This document shows positions 28,460 to 39,621 of a DNA stretch of 64,000 nt, piece after piece. Within the stretch, counting starts at the first letter, position 1. Each line of letters starts with the position of its first letter. Source of the DNA: Minwuia thermotolerans (GTDB lineage: Bacteria; Pseudomonadota; Alphaproteobacteria; Minwuiales; Minwuiaceae); the NCBI RefSeq assembly GCF_002924445.1, contig NZ_PIGG01000037.1, forward strand, positions 91,949 through 155,948, given 5' to 3'. The translations under genes were made by a program, and so were the position numbers. Under the pieces are notes generated by a model. The model was not told where the DNA came from. It did not search any database and saw only the letters and a program-made list of their open reading frames with translations.

Positions 28460-29380
28460 TCAGGCCGCCTTGCCGGCGACCTTGCGCTCCCGGTAGAGGA
28501 CGTAGGCGCCCGAGCCCATGATGACCGCCGCGCCGATCAGCATTTCCGGCGTCGGCATGTCGCCGAAGATCAGCATGCCCGCGGCGATCGCCCAGATCAG
28601 CTCGGTGTAGACGAAGGGCGCGATGGCCGAGGCTTCGGCCTGCTCGAAGGCGCGGATCATCAGGAAATGGCCGGTGCCGCCGATCAGGCCCATGGCCGCA
28701 AAGGCCAGCCAGTGCCAGGGCTCCGGCGTCTGCCAGATGAAGGGCAGCGGGATCGTCGCGACCACGGCGCCGACGATCGCGGTGTAGAACAGCGAGTTCA
28801 TCTGCGGCGCGGCGCCCCGGATCATGCGGGTCATGATCATGAACGTCGCGTAACAGGCCGCCATGGCCAGCGGCAGCAGCGACCACCAGGAGAAATCGGC
28901 CTGGTCGGGCCGCAGGATGACGAAGACGCCGAGGAAGCCGACCAGAACCGCGGCCAGACGGCGCGGCCCGACCTTCTCCTTCAGGATCAGGATCGACAGG
29001 CCGGTGACGATCAGCGGCGCGACATAGCCGATCGCCGAGACCTGGGCCATGGGCATCAGGCTGAGCGAGGTGAAACCGAAGGCCGTGGCCATGAAGACGA
29101 CCACGGAACGGGTGATCTGCAGACCCAGCCGCTTCGTGCGGAACAGCGAGAGGATGCGCGTCGGAAACAGCATCATGATCAGCAGCACGTGGAAGAAGTA
29201 GCGGCCCCAGATCACCTGCTCGACCGGGTAGATGGTCGACAGCCATTTCGCGGTGGTGCCCATGCCGACGAACAGGATCAGCGCCAGGCAGTAGAACCCG
29301 ATCCCCTTCAGGGTCGGGTCCATGCCGGCGCGGGGCTCGGTCGGAAGGGCGCTGACGGGGCGGACGGACAACTCGCTCAT
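28460..29380 (-). CDS. EamA/DMT superfamily transporter
   Basis: About 306 residues with ten membrane segments in two EamA repeats. FYCLALILFVGMGTTAKWL is helix 1, and FTSLSLMPMAQVSAIGYVAPL plus an FEQAEASAIAPFVYTELIWA segment are typical of the RhaT/SAM-carrier-like branch. The likely start is the ATG at 29380; the open frame allows an ATG at 29440. It converges on cfa with 7 bp between stops. The substrate is unknown. Confidence 0.87.
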   Translation of the reverse strand: MSELSVRPVSALPTEPRAGMDPTLKGIGFYCLALILFVGMGTTAKWLSTIYPVEQVIWGRYFFHVLLIMMLFPTRILSLFRTKRLGLQITRSVVVFMATAFGFTSLSLMPMAQVSAIGYVAPLIVTGLSILILKEKVGPRRLAAVLVGFLGVFVILRPDQADFSWWSLLPLAMAACYATFMIMTRMIRGAAPQMNSLFYTAIVGAVVATIPLPFIWQTPEPWHWLAFAAMGLIGGTGHFLMIRAFEQAEASAIAPFVYTELIWAIAAGMLIFGDMPTPEMLIGAAVIMGSGAYVLYRERKVAGKAA

Positions 29381-29471
29381 GACGGGGGAAGGTAGTGTCA
29401 TTTCGCAGGTGCACAATAAACACCTTTCCAGCCACGTCATGCATCTGGCGCATGGCTCGGAAAGGAAGCGT

Positions 29472-29939
29472 TCATGGTTCTTCCCGTCTCTCCTCCAGCC
29501 TTGCCCGCAGGCGCTGAAGCAGAGCGCGCGCTGCGTCGATCTCCCCCGGGGGCAGGCCGCGCGCTAGGGCGTTGGCCCAGGGCGCCTGGCGCGCCAAGGC
29601 GGCGGCGTAAACGGCTTCGCCGGCTGCCGTCAGCACCACCAGCTGCGCGCGCCGGTGATGCGGATTGGGCCGGAACGCCACCAGGCTCTCCGCCGCCAGT
29701 TCGTTGACGATCCGCTGCACGCCCTGCCGGGCCAGTCCCATCCCCCGGGCCAGCCGCGCCACCGGTTCCGGCGGGTCGGCCAGGGCGATGGCGCCCAGCA
29801 CCTGCCAGCGTGCGCTGGTGAGGCCGAGGTCGCCCACCAGACGGTCCCCTGCCTGCAGCAGCGCGCCATTGAAGCGGAAGGTTTCCAGGATCAGCGCGGT
29901 CAGGACCGCGCCACCCGGATCATGGGCGTTGTCATTCAT
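29472..29939 (-). CDS. MarR family transcriptional regulator
   Basis: A 155-residue winged-helix repressor-type protein with LGLTSARWQVLGAIALAD and ARLARGMGLARQGVQRIVNELAAE (HTH, about residues 60-85) and the wing following. MarR proteins bind palindromes and release DNA on phenolic or other ligands. The divergent gene 56 bp away encodes a DUF1772 membrane protein, and a 16-bp perfect palindrome lies between them, so self-regulation and control of that gene are likely (inference). Confidence 0.9.
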   Translation of the reverse strand: MNDNAHDPGGAVLTALILETFRFNGALLQAGDRLVGDLGLTSARWQVLGAIALADPPEPVARLARGMGLARQGVQRIVNELAAESLVAFRPNPHHRRAQLVVLTAAGEAVYAAALARQAPWANALARGLPPGEIDAARALLQRLRARLEERREEP

Positions 29940-29959
29940 AAGACAATGAGTTACCGATA

Positions 29960-29975
29960 TGACAATATATTGTCA
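29960..29975. promoter_or_regulatory. Perfect 16-bp palindrome, probable MarR operator
   Basis: TGACAATATATTGTCA is its own reverse complement. It lies 20 bp before the MarR start and 20 bp before the DUF1772 start, and a half-site AGACAAT sits at 29941-29947. An AT-rich palindrome with this placement in GC-rich DNA is typical of MarR operators. Confidence 0.75.
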
Positions 29976-29995
29976 AATTGCATGGAAAGACCGAC

Positions 29996-30424
29996 ATGCC
30001 GACCGGACAGTTCGCCTTCCTCGCCGCCGCCCTGTTCACCGGGGCGGCCGTCTACATCCTCGTTGCCGAGCAGCCGGCGCGGCTCCGGCTCGACGGGCCG
30101 GCACTGCTGGCCCAGTGGAAGCCGAGCTACAAGCGCGGCTTCGCCATGCAGGCGAGCCTCGCCGTTCTTTCCGGCCTGCTCGGTCTCTGGGCGTGGTGGA
30201 ACTCCGGCGACTGGCGCTGGCTGGCCGGCGCGGCGCTGATCCTGGCCAACTGGCCTTACACGCTGCTGGCCATCATGCCGCTCAACAAGCGCCTGATGGC
30301 GACGCCGCAAAGGTCGGGCGAAAGCGAATTGCGGGCGATGGTGACACGCTGGGGCCGGCTGCATGCAGGTCGCGCTGTCCTCGGCGCGCTGGCGAGCGGC
30401 GTCTATCTGCGGGCGCTGATCTGA
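29996..30424 (+). CDS. DUF1772 membrane protein
   Basis: A 142-residue protein with four hydrophobic segments (about 5-22, 55-75, 82-100, 120-140) and the DUF1772 signature [18 protein letters not shown]1772 covers anthrone-oxygenase-like and unknown membrane proteins. The ATG at 29996 has GGAAAG seven bases upstream; the in-frame TTG at 29978 has no such site. It is divergent from the MarR gene and converges with the EAL gene, 4 bp between stops. I infer a ligand-inducible gene controlled by the MarR protein. Confidence 0.8.
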   Translation: MPTGQFAFLAAALFTGAAVYILVAEQPARLRLDGPALLAQWKPSYKRGFAMQASLAVLSGLLGLWAWWNSGDWRWLAGAALILANWPYTLLAIMPLNKRLMATPQRSGESELRAMVTRWGRLHAGRAVLGALASGVYLRALI

Positions 30425-30428
30425 CCGT

Positions 30429-31571
30429 TCAGGCGTCGGGCCGCATGGGACGGGGTTCGCCGAACAGGTAGCCCTGGGCGAGGCCGATTTCGGCGTCGAC
30501 CAGTTCGACGACCTGGTCCTCGCTTTCCACCATCGAGGCGATCAGCGTGGTGCGGGCCGCCTGCAGCCGCTCCCGCACCGACCCGGCGCTCATGGAGGCG
30601 TCGCCGATCAGCGGCCCGGCATCGATCTTCATGAAGGCGACGCCGCGCGCCGCGATCTCGTTCAGGTCCATGTCGAGACTGGTGACGTGATCGGCCGACA
30701 GGCGGAAGCCCAGCCGCCTCAACGCGTCGAGATTGGCTTGCATGCGCCCGCCGGCGTCCAGCAGCCGCGCCGCCTCGACCTCGAAGACGATGCGGTCGGC
30801 GAGGTCGCGGTTGCCGGCCAGGAACTCGGTGAACTGGTCGAAGAACTCGTCGTCGTCCAGCGTCGCCGGCGACAGGTTGCAGAAGAAGCCGATGCCGGCC
30901 ATGTCGGGACCGCGCCGGGTCTTGAGGGTCTGGACGCAGCGGAACAGCGACAGGTTGTCGATGGCGTTGACCAGGCCACGGTCCTCGGCGATCGGCATGT
31001 ACTGGTCCGGGGTGATGATGCGGTCCGCACCGTCGCGCAGGCGGGTGAGGCATTCGTGGAACACGGCGCGGCGCTGCGGCAGGCGCACCACCGGCTGCAG
31101 GTAGAGATCGATGCGGTTCTCCCGCAGCGCCTCGGTGGTCGCCTCCAGCAGTGGCTGCCCCGTCAGCGGCGGAGCGGGCGCCGGCAGGGGAATGGCGGCG
31201 GGCCGGCCGGCCTCGTCGGCGCGCTCCTTCAGCCGCGACAGCTGGGAGCGGACCAGCCGCATCTCGGCGACCAGTTCGCCCTTGTCGCGGCTCTGCTGCA
31301 GGGTCTCGATTTCGGAGGTCAGCATGGCCACGGTGCGGTACTGGGCCTCGCGTTCGCGGCGTTCCAGATCGATCCGCTCCATCAGCGTGCGGCGTTCCAT
31401 GCGCCGCGCCGCGCCTTCGGCCAGGGTGACCCCCAGCAGCAGCACGCACAGGCCGACGAACGCCGCCTCGTTCACCCCGGCGTCCGGCACCAGGTTGAAG
31501 GCGGCCACGGCGGCGGCGGCGGCGAACAGGACGCTCGCGGCGTGGAACATCGAAAGCGCGGCGAAGGGCAT
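30429..31571 (-). CDS. Membrane protein with degenerate EAL domain and coiled coil
   Basis: A 380-residue protein: two N-terminal hydrophobic segments (about 5-55), a coiled-coil stretch (about 60-120, RRTLMERIDLERREREAQ onwards), a Pro-rich linker, and an EAL-fold domain (about 140-375). Several c-di-GMP phosphodiesterase motifs are altered: ECLTR for EALLR, EVEAA for E(I/V)TE, and DHVTSLD where DDFGTG should be. NLSP, MKID and QGYLFG remain. Loss of the DD pair argues against catalysis; a c-di-GMP-binding or regulatory role is more likely. It is divergent from the glutathione peroxidase gene. Confidence 0.85.
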   Translation of the reverse strand: MPFAALSMFHAASVLFAAAAAVAAFNLVPDAGVNEAAFVGLCVLLLGVTLAEGAARRMERRTLMERIDLERREREAQYRTVAMLTSEIETLQQSRDKGELVAEMRLVRSQLSRLKERADEAGRPAAIPLPAPAPPLTGQPLLEATTEALRENRIDLYLQPVVRLPQRRAVFHECLTRLRDGADRIITPDQYMPIAEDRGLVNAIDNLSLFRCVQTLKTRRGPDMAGIGFFCNLSPATLDDDEFFDQFTEFLAGNRDLADRIVFEVEAARLLDAGGRMQANLDALRRLGFRLSADHVTSLDMDLNEIAARGVAFMKIDAGPLIGDASMSAGSVRERLQAARTTLIASMVESEDQVVELVDAEIGLAQGYLFGEPRPMRPDA

Positions 31572-31668
31572 GGGATCCGCTTCTTCCCGAATGGCGTATA
31601 CTGCACCGATCGTTAACCAGAATCCTTTTGGTTCGGTTAACGGCGGTAATGAGCGGGGGAGGCCGGCC

Positions 31669-32244
31669 ATGCGCATCCTGAAGACACGCCATCTCGTCAT
31701 CGCCCTCGCGGCGTCCCTGGCCCTCGCCTGTCTCGCCCTCGGCGGCCGCGAAGCGCGGGCCGAGACCGCGCATGATTTCACCTTCCGCGCCATCGACGGC
31801 GCCGACCTGCCCCTGGCGCAGTATCGCGGCCAGCCGGTCCTGGTGGTCAATACAGCCTCCTTCTGCGGCTACACCCCGCAATATGACGGGCTTCAGGCGC
31901 TCTACGACGCCTACCGGGATCAGGGCCTGGTGGTGCTGGGCGTGCCGTCCAACGACTTCGGCAACCAGGAGCCGGGCTCGGCGGCCGAGATCAAGGAATT
32001 CTGCGAGGTCAACTTCGCCATCGATTTTCCGCTGACCGAGAAGCAGACCGTCCGCGGCCCGGACGCGCATCCGCTATACCGCTGGCTCGGCGCGGAACTG
32101 GGCCCGCAGGGTCTGCCGCGCTGGAACTTCCACAAGTACCTGATCGACGGCGCAGGCCGCATCGTCGGCCACTGGCCCAGCCGGGTGGAGCCCATGTCCG
32201 ATGAGGTCCGACAGGCGGTGGAGGCGGCCCTGCCGGGAGTTTGA
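31669..32244 (+). CDS. Glutathione peroxidase family protein, exported
   Basis: A 191-residue thiol peroxidase with an N-terminal signal or anchor (about residues 8-30, cut likely after AEA-type site ARA). The catalytic triad is intact: Cys in NTASFCGYTPQY, Gln in PSNDFGNQEPGS, Trp in LPRWNFHKYLID. The peroxidatic residue is Cys, not Sec. It reduces peroxides with thioredoxin or glutathione; the signal suggests a periplasmic site. GGGGGAGG lies upstream of the ATG. The EAL gene is divergent. Confidence 0.9.
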   Translation: MRILKTRHLVIALAASLALACLALGGREARAETAHDFTFRAIDGADLPLAQYRGQPVLVVNTASFCGYTPQYDGLQALYDAYRDQGLVVLGVPSNDFGNQEPGSAAEIKEFCEVNFAIDFPLTEKQTVRGPDAHPLYRWLGAELGPQGLPRWNFHKYLIDGAGRIVGHWPSRVEPMSDEVRQAVEAALPGV

Positions 32245-32323
32245 CGCCGGCCATTCGCTGTTGGCCACTGGCGCCGATGGCTGTATTGCGTTGGTTGGGT
32301 TCAGGTCTTCGGGGAGCGTTGTC

Positions 32324-33136
32324 ATGGCCATGCTGGAAATCGGGTCCGGAGACGGACTCCACTACGAATACGAACCGCCCCGGCAGGGCCGGCCGACGAT
32401 CGTCTTCGTCAACGCGCTGACCGGCAGCACCGCCGCCTGGCAGGGGCACGTCGCGCCCGCCTGCCGCGCCGTGGGGCTGGGCACGCTCTGCTACAACTTC
32501 CGCGGCCAGGTCGACAGCCCGTTCTCCGGGGACATCGCGTTCAGCGATGACCTGATCGTCGCAGATCTGCGGCGGCTGATGAACGCGGTGGCGCCGCCGC
32601 GTCCGGTGTACTGCGGCCTGTCCATCGGCGGGCTCTACGCTGCCCGGGCCATCCTTGAGGGCGCGCCAGCCGCGGGACTGATCCTGCTCAACACGCTGCG
32701 CGAGATCGGGCCGCGGCTGCGCTGGATCAACGACGCCACGTTCCATGCGGTGAAGGTCGGCGGCTTCCCGCTGCTGATGGACATGATGCTGCCGCTGCTG
32801 ACCAATCCGGAGTTCGTCGAGGCGCAGCGTCCGAACCACCTGCAGACCACGGACTACACGCCGGAGGACCCGTCCTCGGGCCACTTCCGGCTGATGGCCA
32901 CCCAGGCGGACACCGACTGGAACGTCGACTGGGCCGCGCTGACGCTGCCGGTGCTGACGGTGACGGGACTCTGCGACCGGCTGTTCTACGACGAGGCGGT
33001 GGTGGAGCGCCTGCGCGAGCTGTTCGCCGACGCGCGCCATATCGACTGGCCCGACTGCGGCCACCTGGTGCCGGCGGAGCGGCCCGAGCGGCTGGCGCAG
33101 GCCATTGTGGATTTTGCAGGGGCGCTGCCCGGCTGA
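32324..33136 (+). CDS. Alpha/beta hydrolase
   Basis: A 270-residue alpha/beta hydrolase. The nucleophile elbow is GLSIGG near residue 100, the acid is in GLCDRLFYDEAV near 225, and the His is in DCGHLVPAERP near 250, so the triad is complete. The layout resembles 3-oxoadipate enol-lactonase type enzymes, but no substrate can be assigned. GGGGAG precedes the ATG. The flavin oxidoreductase gene follows on the same strand after 74 bp. Confidence 0.87.
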   Translation: MAMLEIGSGDGLHYEYEPPRQGRPTIVFVNALTGSTAAWQGHVAPACRAVGLGTLCYNFRGQVDSPFSGDIAFSDDLIVADLRRLMNAVAPPRPVYCGLSIGGLYAARAILEGAPAAGLILLNTLREIGPRLRWINDATFHAVKVGGFPLLMDMMLPLLTNPEFVEAQRPNHLQTTDYTPEDPSSGHFRLMATQADTDWNVDWAALTLPVLTVTGLCDRLFYDEAVVERLRELFADARHIDWPDCGHLVPAERPERLAQAIVDFAGALPG

Positions 33137-33210
33137 ACCGTTCGCCGCCCGGCGGCCTGCGATGTTACACTTCCCCGACGACAAGCCGAGCAACGCCTGG
33201 GGAGGACAGC

Positions 33211-34314
33211 ATGCACGTCGGAATGACCACGTTTTTCCAGAACAAGATCGAGGGGATGTCGGACCGGGAGGTCTGGGCCCACGAGGTCGGCATGGCCGAG
33301 CGGGCGGAGCCCATGGGCTTCCAGTCCGTCTGGTCGGCCGAGCACCACTTCGACGACTACACCATGTGCCCGAACGTGGCGCAGTTCCTGACCTACATGG
33401 CCGGCCGGACGAAGCATGTCCGCCTCGGCTCGATGGTCATGGTGCTGCCCTGGCACGATCCCGTGCGCATCGCCGAGGAGGTGAGCGTGCTGGATCACGT
33501 CTCGAACGGGCGCGCCATTCTGGGCGTCGGCCGCGGCCTGGGCCGGATCGAGTTCGAGGGCTTCCGCCGCGAGATGGGGCACAGCCGCGAGCATTTCGTG
33601 GAGTACGCCGAGGCCATCCTGGAATCGCTCGAGACCGGCGTGATCCGGTATGACGGCAAGCACTACAAGCAGCCGGCGAAGGAAATCCGGCCGGCGCCGT
33701 TCCAGACCTTCAAGGGCCGCACCTACGCCTCCGCCGTCAGCCCGGAATCGGCGCGGATCATGGCGCGCCTCGGCATCGGGGTGATGATCATCGCCCAGAA
33801 GCCCTGGGACAAGACGGTCGAAGAGCTGAACATGTACCGCGAGATCTACCGCGAGGAGAACAACGGCGCCGAGGCGCCCCGCCCGCTGGTGGCCTGCTTC
33901 ACGGCGACCCATCCGGACGCGTCCGTCGCCGACGAGATGCACGAGAAGTACATCCGCGGCTATTCGCGTTCGGCCCTGGAACATTACGAGTTCCACAACG
34001 AGGGGCTGGCCGACATCAAGGGCTACGAGTACTACGGGGGCCTGGCGAAGAACATCAAGAAGCACGGCGTCGACGCGTTCTGCAACTTCCTGGCGGACCT
34101 TCAGGTCTGGGGCACGCCCGACGCCGTCTACGAGAAGATGCGCGAGTATCAGGACCTGACGGACTGCGCCGGCTTCATGTGCTCGTTCTCCTATGGCGGC
34201 ATGCCGCACGAGATGGCGCGCGAGAACATGAAGTGCTTCGCCGATACCGTGCTGCCGCGGCTGAAGGAACTGGAGATCGGCGGCGAGGTCGATGCCCTGA
34301 GAATGGCGGCGTAG
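33211..34314 (+). CDS. LLM-class (luciferase-like) flavin-dependent oxidoreductase
   Basis: A 367-residue TIM-barrel protein of the bacterial luciferase-like family, which uses FMN or F420 to oxidise or reduce small substrates. It shows SVWSAEHHFDDYTMCPNV near residue 33, LGSMVMVLPWHDPVRIAEEV near 72 and ILGVGRGLGRIEFEGF near 105. A GGAGGACAG site lies just before the ATG. The preceding hydrolase gene is co-oriented and could share the transcript. The substrate is unknown. Confidence 0.9.
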   Translation: MHVGMTTFFQNKIEGMSDREVWAHEVGMAERAEPMGFQSVWSAEHHFDDYTMCPNVAQFLTYMAGRTKHVRLGSMVMVLPWHDPVRIAEEVSVLDHVSNGRAILGVGRGLGRIEFEGFRREMGHSREHFVEYAEAILESLETGVIRYDGKHYKQPAKEIRPAPFQTFKGRTYASAVSPESARIMARLGIGVMIIAQKPWDKTVEELNMYREIYREENNGAEAPRPLVACFTATHPDASVADEMHEKYIRGYSRSALEHYEFHNEGLADIKGYEYYGGLAKNIKKHGVDAFCNFLADLQVWGTPDAVYEKMREYQDLTDCAGFMCSFSYGGMPHEMARENMKCFADTVLPRLKELEIGGEVDALRMAA

Positions 34315-34335
34315 GTCGCCAGGCCGGCTCTGACC

Positions 34336-36459
<2,124 letters not shown>

Positions 36460-36581
36460 GCCGGGAAAGGGAACGCTATCATGCAGTTCGTTAAGCCCAA
36501 GCTAATGTTGCAACTGCGAAAAGATCGATGAAATCGGTATTGTTACTGGAAATGCCGGGGCAATAGTGGCATATTGACAGC

Positions 36582-37277
36582 ATGAATCAGGAACTTCTTG
36601 ACAGGATTGACGACCGGCTGCGGGCCAGGGGGCTGACCGATTACCGCGCCTCCATGCTGGCGGCGGGCCGGCCGGAGATCATCCGCAACATCCGCCGCGG
36701 GCGGTCGCGCAATCCCCGCCGCGACACGCTGGAGAAACTGGCGCACGTGCTCGACTGCTCGTTCGAGTGGCTGGCGACCGGGCGCGGCCCGGTGGCGCCG
36801 CCGCCGGAGAATCCCGGCGACGCAGAGACCGCGCACTCCGGCGATCCGGCCCTGCCGCCGCGCCGCGGAATGCCGGCGGACGTGCCCGTGCTGGGCACCG
36901 CGGCCGGCAGCCTGCAGAGCGCCTTCCAGCTTCACGCCGGCGCGCCGATCGATCATGTGCGCCGCCCGCCCGGCGTGGCGACCGCGGTCGACATCTACGC
37001 CATCTACGTCGTCGGCGATTCCATGGCGCCGCGTTTCGAGGACGGGGAACTCGTCTATGTCTCAGGCCGCCGCCCGGCCCGCGCCGGCGACTATGTCGTG
37101 GTCCAGGTCGGCGGTGGGGACGAGGACGTCGAAGCCTATTGCAAGCGCCTCGTGCGGCGCGACGCCGAACGCGTGGTGCTGGAGCAGTACAACCCCGCCG
37201 GCACCTTCGAGCTTCCTGCCGCGACCGTCACCGCCGTCCACAAGGTGCTGACGCTGAACGACCTTTTCGGGGTCTGA
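36582..37277 (+). CDS. XRE-type repressor with S24 (LexA/CI-like) self-cleaving peptidase domain
   Basis: A 231-residue regulator. Residues about 5-65 carry a helix-turn-helix (SMLAAGRPEIIRNIRRGRS), then a Pro-rich linker, then an S24 domain (about 100-225). The catalytic Ser147 is in VVGDSMAP and Lys188 in YCKRLVRR; an Ala-Gly pair at 108-109 (GTAAGS) is a likely cleavage site. Such C2/CI-like repressors respond to RecA-type signals, but many chromosomal ones control non-phage genes. No phage genes are nearby. It is divergent from the Amt-HK gene across 122 bp, so it may control that gene. Confidence 0.88.
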   Translation: MNQELLDRIDDRLRARGLTDYRASMLAAGRPEIIRNIRRGRSRNPRRDTLEKLAHVLDCSFEWLATGRGPVAPPPENPGDAETAHSGDPALPPRRGMPADVPVLGTAAGSLQSAFQLHAGAPIDHVRRPPGVATAVDIYAIYVVGDSMAPRFEDGELVYVSGRRPARAGDYVVVQVGGGDEDVEAYCKRLVRRDAERVVLEQYNPAGTFELPAATVTAVHKVLTLNDLFGV

Positions 37278-37361
37278 CGAAGGGCAGGTCGGCGCGCGAG
37301 GGATGGCATGGCTGGCTCGCGCGCCTTCTGAATCATGGAGACGCCGGGGGCACCAGCCCGG

Positions 37362-37428
37362 CCATCCCCCACCCCGGCTCTCCCCTTGGCCAGGGGGAGG
37401 GTGACCCCGCATCAGCGGGATCGGGGGG
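37362..37428 (+). repeat. Family C palindromic repeat, copy C1
   Basis: It shares with copy C2 (53940-54006) an ATCCCCC, a CCCCGGC, a CTCTCCCC...GGGGGAG hairpin, and a second hairpin CCCGC-ATCA-GCGGG. It lies in the convergent gap between the S24 repressor gene and the GST gene. Confidence 0.78.
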
Positions 37429-37448
37429 CAATCAATCACTGGAATTTT

Positions 37449-38054
37449 CTAAGCCTCATAGGCCTTCTGCAGCGCCGGGCGCGCCTTCAGGCGCTCGACA
37501 TAGGCGGTGACGTTGGGCAGGTGGCTGACGTCGCCCGCCAGCCGCGAGCCGACGATGGTGGCATGGCCGGCCATGATGTCGGCGCCGGAGAAGTCGCGGG
37601 CGAGATACTCGCGGTCCGCCAGCGCGCCGTCGATCGCCGTCAGCATGTTGCCGAGCAGCTTCTTCGCGCGATCGACATTGGTCTGGTTACGCTTTTCCTC
37701 GGGCAGGAACATGGTCTCCACCACGATGGTATTGACCGGCGGCATCAGCATGCCTTCGGCATAGTTGAACCACTGCAGATAGGCCGGGAAATCCGGGGAA
37801 ACCACGGCCGGCTTCAGCTTGCCCGGGGCGTGCCGCGCCAGCACGTATTCGACAATGGCGCCTGATTCGAACAGCGTCACGTCGCCATCCTCCAGTGCCG
37901 GCACGCGGCCCATCGGGTGGACGCGGCGGTACTCGGCCGAGCGCATCGACGGGTCCCCCAGCTTGAACTTCTCAAGTTCGTAGGGCAGGCCGAGTTCCTC
38001 GAACAGCCAGACGATGCGCAGCGAGCGGCTGTTGGGTGCGTGGAAGATCTTCAT
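37449..38054 (-). CDS. Glutathione S-transferase
   Basis: A 201-residue GST. The thioredoxin-like N-terminal domain (about 1-78) begins MKIFHAPNSRSLRIVWLFEE, with the active-site Ser at about 9-11 and the GSH-binding LEDGDVTLFESGAIVEY segment near residue 55. The helical C-terminal domain follows (about 90-195). It conjugates or removes glutathione from a small molecule. A thiolase-like gene and an acyl-CoA synthetase gene follow upstream on the same strand, so it may belong to that catabolic set. Confidence 0.9.
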   Translation of the reverse strand: MKIFHAPNSRSLRIVWLFEELGLPYELEKFKLGDPSMRSAEYRRVHPMGRVPALEDGDVTLFESGAIVEYVLARHAPGKLKPAVVSPDFPAYLQWFNYAEGMLMPPVNTIVVETMFLPEEKRNQTNVDRAKKLLGNMLTAIDGALADREYLARDFSGADIMAGHATIVGSRLAGDVSHLPNVTAYVERLKARPALQKAYEA

Positions 38055-38091
38055 TGGTTCATCCCCTTCGGATTTGTCGGATGCGTGGCGT

Positions 38092-39621
38092 TCAGAACAT
38101 CATGGTATTGCGCCGGTCGGCATTGGCCACCCGGCCGCGCCGGCCGATGAAATCCTCCTCGGTCATGGCGCGCAGCAGGTCCGGATCGGGCGGCGTGTTG
38201 GCGATGAAGCGCGGCGCCATCGGGTCCGTGCCGTTGCCCAGGCGGCCGAACAGGATGCCGCCTTCGGGCTCCCCGCCGCGGCCGAAGGCGACCGTGTAGG
38301 TCTCGACCACCGCGTCGCCCTCGGCCGCCTTGACCACGGGCGGCGTCGCCAGCGCGTCGAGTTCGGCCTGGTAGACCGCCGGGTTCTCGCGGCGCCAGCC
38401 GCGGCCGTCATGGGCCGGCGAGGGCTCGGTCGAGTAGATGCCGGCGGCGTGCTTGGTCAGGAAGCCGCCATTGGCGGTGACCATGCCCTTCGAACCCGGC
38501 CGGGCGCGAACCCTGTCGGCCATCGCCGCGATGGAGTTCATGACGTAGTTGTTGCCCGCCCCGCCGTGATAGGGCAGCCCGCCGGTTACGGTCAGCGGGC
38601 GCGGATCGTCCGCCGGGATGCCCAGCTCGTCGCGGGCGATCTCGACCGCCACGGGGAAGCAGGAATAGAGATCGAAATGATCGATCGCCCCGATGTCGGT
38701 TCCGGCCATGTCCAGCGCCTTGCGGCCCATCATCCGGACCGCGGGGCAGTCGTGATAGGTCTGCCGCTCCGAGACCAGCAGCGGCTCGTTGGTGTCGGCG
38801 CAGCCGTGCAGATGGACGAGCCGGTCCTGCGGCACGCCCATTTCCCGGGCGAAACCGCGGCTGGTCATCAGGATCGCCGCCGACTGATCGACATGATTCA
38901 TGGCGTTCATGAACTTGGTGTAGGGCCAGCCGACGAAGCGGTTGTCCGGCCCCGGCGTCGCGATCTCTTCCGCTGTGCGGCGCGTCGGGAACCAGGCCCC
39001 CGGCGTTGCCGCCGCGACCTCGGTGAAGCGCTCGAACAGCCGTCCCATGGCCATCTGGTGCTCGCCGATGCCCCGGCCCAGATGATGGCGGTAGGCGTTC
39101 TCGAACATCGGATAGACGTGCGCGGCCAGCCAGACCCCGTGCGATGTCTCGTAGCCGCTCGCCATCTTCGGTTCGGGCGCCAGGAATTCCGCCTCGGTTT
39201 CCGGCGGTTCCGCCCAGTCGATGGGCCGGCCGGCCTTCTTCAACCGCCGCACGCTGTCCTTGGCTTCCGCGCCGGCGAACAGCACGAAGCGGTTCTTGCC
39301 CTTCGCGATGGCCTCCGCATAGCGGTTGACCAGGTATTGCGGGCCGTTGCCGCCGTTCGGCATCAGCCGGCAGAGCGCCTTCTCCGCGCCCAGCCGGCGG
39401 GCGACGGAGGCCGGTGTGTTGGGCGTCGATTCCCGGAAGGACCGGACCACGGCGATCAGATCGAGATCGGCCGCCCGCGCCGCGCCGATCCCGGCGTCGT
39501 CGAAGGCGCGTCGCACCGCCTGTTCGATCAGTCCCACAGGACCCGGCAGATCGTCCAGATCGCGGCCCTTGTCGGTCACCTGGCCGACGCCGATCAGGAC
39601 CGGTGTCAGGTCTTCGCTCAT
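38092..39621 (-). CDS. Thiolase-like acetyl-CoA acetyltransferase family protein (Cys nucleophile not seen)
   Basis: A 509-residue thiolase-fold protein of the SCP-x/thiolase-like type. It has DAGIGAARAADLDLIAVV in the N-terminal domain and HFDLYSCFPVAVEIA plus TVTGGLPYHGGAGNNY later, like the sterol-carrier-type thiolases. In the usual Cys-nucleophile loop, GGN-type residues (MPNGGNGPQY) are found and no Cys, so condensation by the classical route is doubtful. The stop overlaps by 4 bp with the next gene's region, since the synthetase gene ends at 39618 (ATGA). It probably acts with that synthetase on an acyl-CoA. Confidence 0.83.
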   Translation of the reverse strand: MSEDLTPVLIGVGQVTDKGRDLDDLPGPVGLIEQAVRRAFDDAGIGAARAADLDLIAVVRSFRESTPNTPASVARRLGAEKALCRLMPNGGNGPQYLVNRYAEAIAKGKNRFVLFAGAEAKDSVRRLKKAGRPIDWAEPPETEAEFLAPEPKMASGYETSHGVWLAAHVYPMFENAYRHHLGRGIGEHQMAMGRLFERFTEVAAATPGAWFPTRRTAEEIATPGPDNRFVGWPYTKFMNAMNHVDQSAAILMTSRGFAREMGVPQDRLVHLHGCADTNEPLLVSERQTYHDCPAVRMMGRKALDMAGTDIGAIDHFDLYSCFPVAVEIARDELGIPADDPRPLTVTGGLPYHGGAGNNYVMNSIAAMADRVRARPGSKGMVTANGGFLTKHAAGIYSTEPSPAHDGRGWRRENPAVYQAELDALATPPVVKAAEGDAVVETYTVAFGRGGEPEGGILFGRLGNGTDPMAPRFIANTPPDPDLLRAMTEEDFIGRRGRVANADRRNTMMF

